Assembly (NCBI RefSeq): GCF_022557175.1
Contig: NZ_CP092915.1
Span: 4,154,001-4,218,000, forward strand
Length of the DNA: 64,000 bases
DNA from: Mycolicibacterium sp. YH-1
GTDB lineage: Bacteria; Actinomycetota; Actinomycetes; Mycobacteriales; Mycobacteriaceae
Direction of reading: 5' to 3'
Shown: one piece after another, positions 62,071-64,000 of the stretch
Layout: every line of letters begins with the position of its first letter
Numbering within the stretch: the first letter of the stretch is position 1
Program-made: the position numbers and the translations under genes
The notes under the pieces: model-generated
What the model was told of the DNA's origin: nothing
Database searches by the model: none
What the model saw: the letters and a program-made list of their open reading frames with translations, nothing else

Positions 62071-62726
62071 TGGCCGGGGCAGGTGCGTACGACGTACTGA
62101 CGCGGATCCGGGCCAACAAGCGACCCGCGCCGCCGGTCGGCGAGCGGTGTGAGATGTGCGCCGAGCCGATCGCCGATGAGCACCAGCACGTGGTGAATGT
62201 TGCGGCACGCCAACTGATGTGCACGTGCCGCGGCTGCTACCTGTTGTTCGCCGACCAGCACGCCAAGCTGCGTTACCGGGCTGTACCCGATCGGTACCTC
62301 ACGTTCTCCGACTTCGCCCTGGACCGGCGCGCATGGGATGCGCTGCAGATACCCGTCGGGCTGGCGTTCTTCTTCCACAACTCCGAGATGGACAAGACGG
62401 TGGCGTTCTATCCCGGTCCGGCCGGCGCCACCGAATCCGAGTTGGATCTCGGCGCCTGGAGCACCATCGGCGGTGCTGCTCGCGCACTGACCATGCTTGC
62501 CGACGACGTCGAGGCGCTGCTGGTCCGCGTCCCCGACCGACAACACGCGGACCCCGAGCTCAACGTCGCCGCCGAGTGCTACCTCGTGCCGATCGATGCC
62601 TGCTACGAGTTCGTGGGCAGGCTGCGAATGCTGTGGCGGGGATTCGACGGCGGCCAGGAGGTACGCGCATTCGTCGACGACTTCTTCGATCGCGTCAGGG
62701 CTCGTAGCACGGTGGCCGCGCCATGA
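62070..62726 (+). CDS. Hydrogenase-operon accessory protein (DUF5947-like)
   Basis: A 218-residue soluble protein. Two CxxC pairs, CEMC (about residue 28) and CTCRGC (about residue 53), with nearby histidines (EHQHVVNVA), could bind a metal or cluster. The rest reads YRAVPDRYLTFSDFALDRRAWDAL, IPVGLAFFFHNSEMDKTVAFYP and CYLVPIDACYEFVGRLRMLW. I recognise it as the DUF5947 family that travels with group 1h hydrogenases; its role is unknown. The ATG overlaps the hhyE stop by one base, and its own stop overlaps the next start. Confidence 0.82.
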   Translation: MAGAGAYDVLTRIRANKRPAPPVGERCEMCAEPIADEHQHVVNVAARQLMCTCRGCYLLFADQHAKLRYRAVPDRYLTFSDFALDRRAWDALQIPVGLAFFFHNSEMDKTVAFYPGPAGATESELDLGAWSTIGGAARALTMLADDVEALLVRVPDRQHADPELNVAAECYLVPIDACYEFVGRLRMLWRGFDGGQEVRAFVDDFFDRVRARSTVAAP

Positions 62727-63421
62727 TCGATCTGACGTTCGTCGTGCGGGACGTTGCCGCGGAGCAGTTCTCGGTGACGCCGCGGCTGACGGCGCGCATC
62801 GGCATCGCGACGGGTTCGACCGAACCGATCCAGGCGATAGCGCTGCAGTGTCAGGTGCGCATCGAGCCGTTGCGTCGCCGCTACTCGGACGTCGAGGCCG
62901 TCGGTCTGGCCGACCTGTTCGGGCCGCGGGAGCGGTGGGCGGACACCCAACGCACATTCCTGTGGCAACACTGCACGGCGATGGTTCAGGGCTTCACCGG
63001 CACCACCGAGACGTCGATGCCGCTGGAGTGCACCTACGACTTCGAGGTGACGGCCGCCAAGTACCTGCACGCCCTGCGGGACGGCACGATCCCGCTCCTG
63101 TTCCTGTTCAGCGGAACGGTTTTCGCCCCGGGTGAGCGTGGCTTCTCGGTACACCTGGTGTCGTGGGAATGCGAGGCCCGCTACGACATGCCGGTGTCGG
63201 TGTGGCAGGACCTGATGCGGCTGCACTATCCGAACGCCGGCTGGATACGCCTCGGGCACGACACCGTCACCGCGCTCGCCGCCTACAAGTCCGCCCGCGG
63301 AATGCTGGACTTCGAGGATGCTGTGAGCGCCCTGCTGGCCGAGGCCTCGGAGGGCAGGAGCGGAGCGACCCGGGATTTGTCACAGCGCGCCTCGTCACCG
63401 CGGGCCGAGGAGGTCCGATGA
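62723..63421 (+). CDS. Hydrogenase-operon accessory protein (DUF6084-like)
   Basis: A 232-residue soluble protein of beta-rich appearance: LTFVVRDVAAEQFSVTPRLTA, ALQCQVRIEPLRRRYS, CTYDFEVTAAKYLHAL and IPLLFLFSGTVFAPGERG. I recognise it as the DUF6084 family of group 1h hydrogenase clusters; the function is unknown. It starts by ATGA overlap. Its C-terminal tail after VSALLAEA is encoded in part by repeat copy C (63352-63374), so the last about 25 residues are probably not part of the conserved fold. Confidence 0.82.
   Translation: MIDLTFVVRDVAAEQFSVTPRLTARIGIATGSTEPIQAIALQCQVRIEPLRRRYSDVEAVGLADLFGPRERWADTQRTFLWQHCTAMVQGFTGTTETSMPLECTYDFEVTAAKYLHALRDGTIPLLFLFSGTVFAPGERGFSVHLVSWECEARYDMPVSVWQDLMRLHYPNAGWIRLGHDTVTALAAYKSARGMLDFEDAVSALLAEASEGRSGATRDLSQRASSPRAEEVR
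63352..63374. repeat. REP-like repeat, copy C (inverted, inside a coding region)
   Basis: A 23-bp core containing GGCAGGAGCGGAGCGACC, the reverse complement of the core of copies A and B (22/23 identical to copy A). It encodes GRSGATR in the tail of the DUF6084-like protein. Confidence 0.7.
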
Positions 63422-64000
63422 GCACCACCTGGGACCGGGCCCGCGCCATCGCCGACGCGGTGCTCTACGAGGGCTACCTGCTCTACCCCTATCGGGCCAC
63501 CTCCAGCAAGAACCAGTCCCGTTGGCAGTTCGGCGTGGTGGGGCCACCTGGCGCGTCCGATGCGGGCTTCGGCGAGGACGACACCCTGTCCGCGCAGTTC
63601 CTGATCGACGGGGACGGGGTGCTGACCCTCGTCGTGCGCTTCCTCCAGCTTCAGCACCGACGCGCCGAGCGTGATGCCGGCGGCGGGCGATTCGAACCCG
63701 TCGACGAACTGACCAGCGGCCTGCAGTCCTGGGTCACCTGGGACGAGGCGGTGGAGTGCGAACTCACCTTCGGACCGCTCGACGCCGCGGACTGCACGCG
63801 GTCGCAAACTCTGCCCGTCACGGTGAACGCGGGCACCGATACCGAACTCGTCGACGGCGGCCGCCTCACCCGCACGAGGCATGCGATCCGGGCCGAACTG
63901 CGTGTCACCGGCGAGCACGACGAGGGCCTGCTCCGTGTGACGACGACGATCCGCAACACGGGACCCGCGGCAACCGACAAGGACACCGCGGTCGCCACAT
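63418..64000 (+). CDS. Hydrogenase-operon protein, unrecognised (C-terminus outside window)
   Basis: The first 194 residues of a protein starting MSTTWDRARAIADAVLYEGY, then LLYPYRATSSKNQSRWQFGVV. The open frame continues to the window edge without a stop. Its YEGYLLYPYR.SS.KNQ.RW start is characteristic of a family found next to group 1h hydrogenase genes, function unknown. Beta-rich character is suggested by alternating hydrophobic strands. The ATG overlaps the previous stop (ATGA) and follows GAGGAGG, so it belongs to the same operon. Confidence 0.85.
   Translation, partial: MSTTWDRARAIADAVLYEGYLLYPYRATSSKNQSRWQFGVVGPPGASDAGFGEDDTLSAQFLIDGDGVLTLVVRFLQLQHRRAERDAGGGRFEPVDELTSGLQSWVTWDEAVECELTFGPLDAADCTRSQTLPVTVNAGTDTELVDGGRLTRTRHAIRAELRVTGEHDEGLLRVTTTIRNTGPAATDKDTAVAT

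Noticed and set aside
60412..62208. Minus-strand open frame of 598 codons opposite hhyL and hhyE
   Set aside because: Antisense shadow; both plus-strand genes have intact catalytic motifs, and the antisense product is Arg/His/Gly-rich without domains.

Overview
The window is high-GC actinobacterial DNA from a rapid-growing, environmental Mycobacterium (Mycolicibacterium type). The evidence is the order of conserved genes, which follows the Mycobacterium tuberculosis Rv2693c to Rv2737c block almost gene for gene: DUF3159, OB-fold protein, DUF3710, dut, DUF3093, DUF4193, cei, suhB, ppgK, sigA, RidA-like, DUF952, YihY, DUF3039, DUF3099, sigB, ideR, DUF4192, sthA, PAC2, hydrolase, PhzF, nrdR, LysM/chiZ, lexA, LGFP protein, fadE20, hflX, dapF, miaA, DMT transporter, DUF349, miaB, recX, recA. 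The window has no tRNA, rRNA, CRISPR array, insertion sequence or prophage that I can support. recA carries no intein.

Layout. 1-7.3 kb: housekeeping genes, including dUTPase, an envelope-integrity protein, an inositol-phosphatase-family enzyme and polyphosphate glucokinase, with a perfect Crp-type palindrome between DUF4193 and cei. 7.3-14 kb: sigA, flanked by accessory genes that the tuberculosis order lacks (a 923-residue LAL-type LuxR regulator, a membrane protein, an O-methyltransferase and a decayed excalibur-domain fragment). 14-19.8 kb: core genes with sigB behind a textbook SigE/SigH-type promoter, then ideR and DUF4192. 19.8-28 kb: an inserted seven-gene catabolic cassette with its own promoter and a palindromic operator candidate. 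It encodes a ribose-type ABC importer, a GatD-like zinc dehydrogenase, an FGGY kinase, a SorC-family regulator and a deoxyribose-phosphate-type aldolase. 28-50 kb: core genes (sthA, nrdR, lexA, fadE20, hflX, dapF, miaA, miaB) with scattered insertions, notably a trypsin-like exported protease and a BisC-type molybdoenzyme with an unrecognised partner.

50-56.9 kb: a gluABCD-type amino-acid importer, an ECF41-type sigma factor divergent from a carboxymuconolactone-decarboxylase-like gene with matching promoters for both, and the overlapping recX/recA pair under a dual SOS and LexA-independent promoter region. 56.9-64 kb: a group 1h (Hhy, actinobacterial-type) [NiFe]-hydrogenase operon: hypA, hypB, small subunit, large subunit, a NifU/Rieske-like iron-sulfur protein (hhyE-like) and three accessory genes, the last cut by the window edge. 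Such enzymes let mycobacteria oxidise atmospheric H2 during energy limitation.

The strongest candidates for undescribed biology are the polyol/deoxysugar cassette (19.9-28 kb), the modified iron-sulfur domains and unnamed accessory proteins of the hydrogenase operon, the ECF41 module, and a short repeat family that rewrites protein C-termini in two places.
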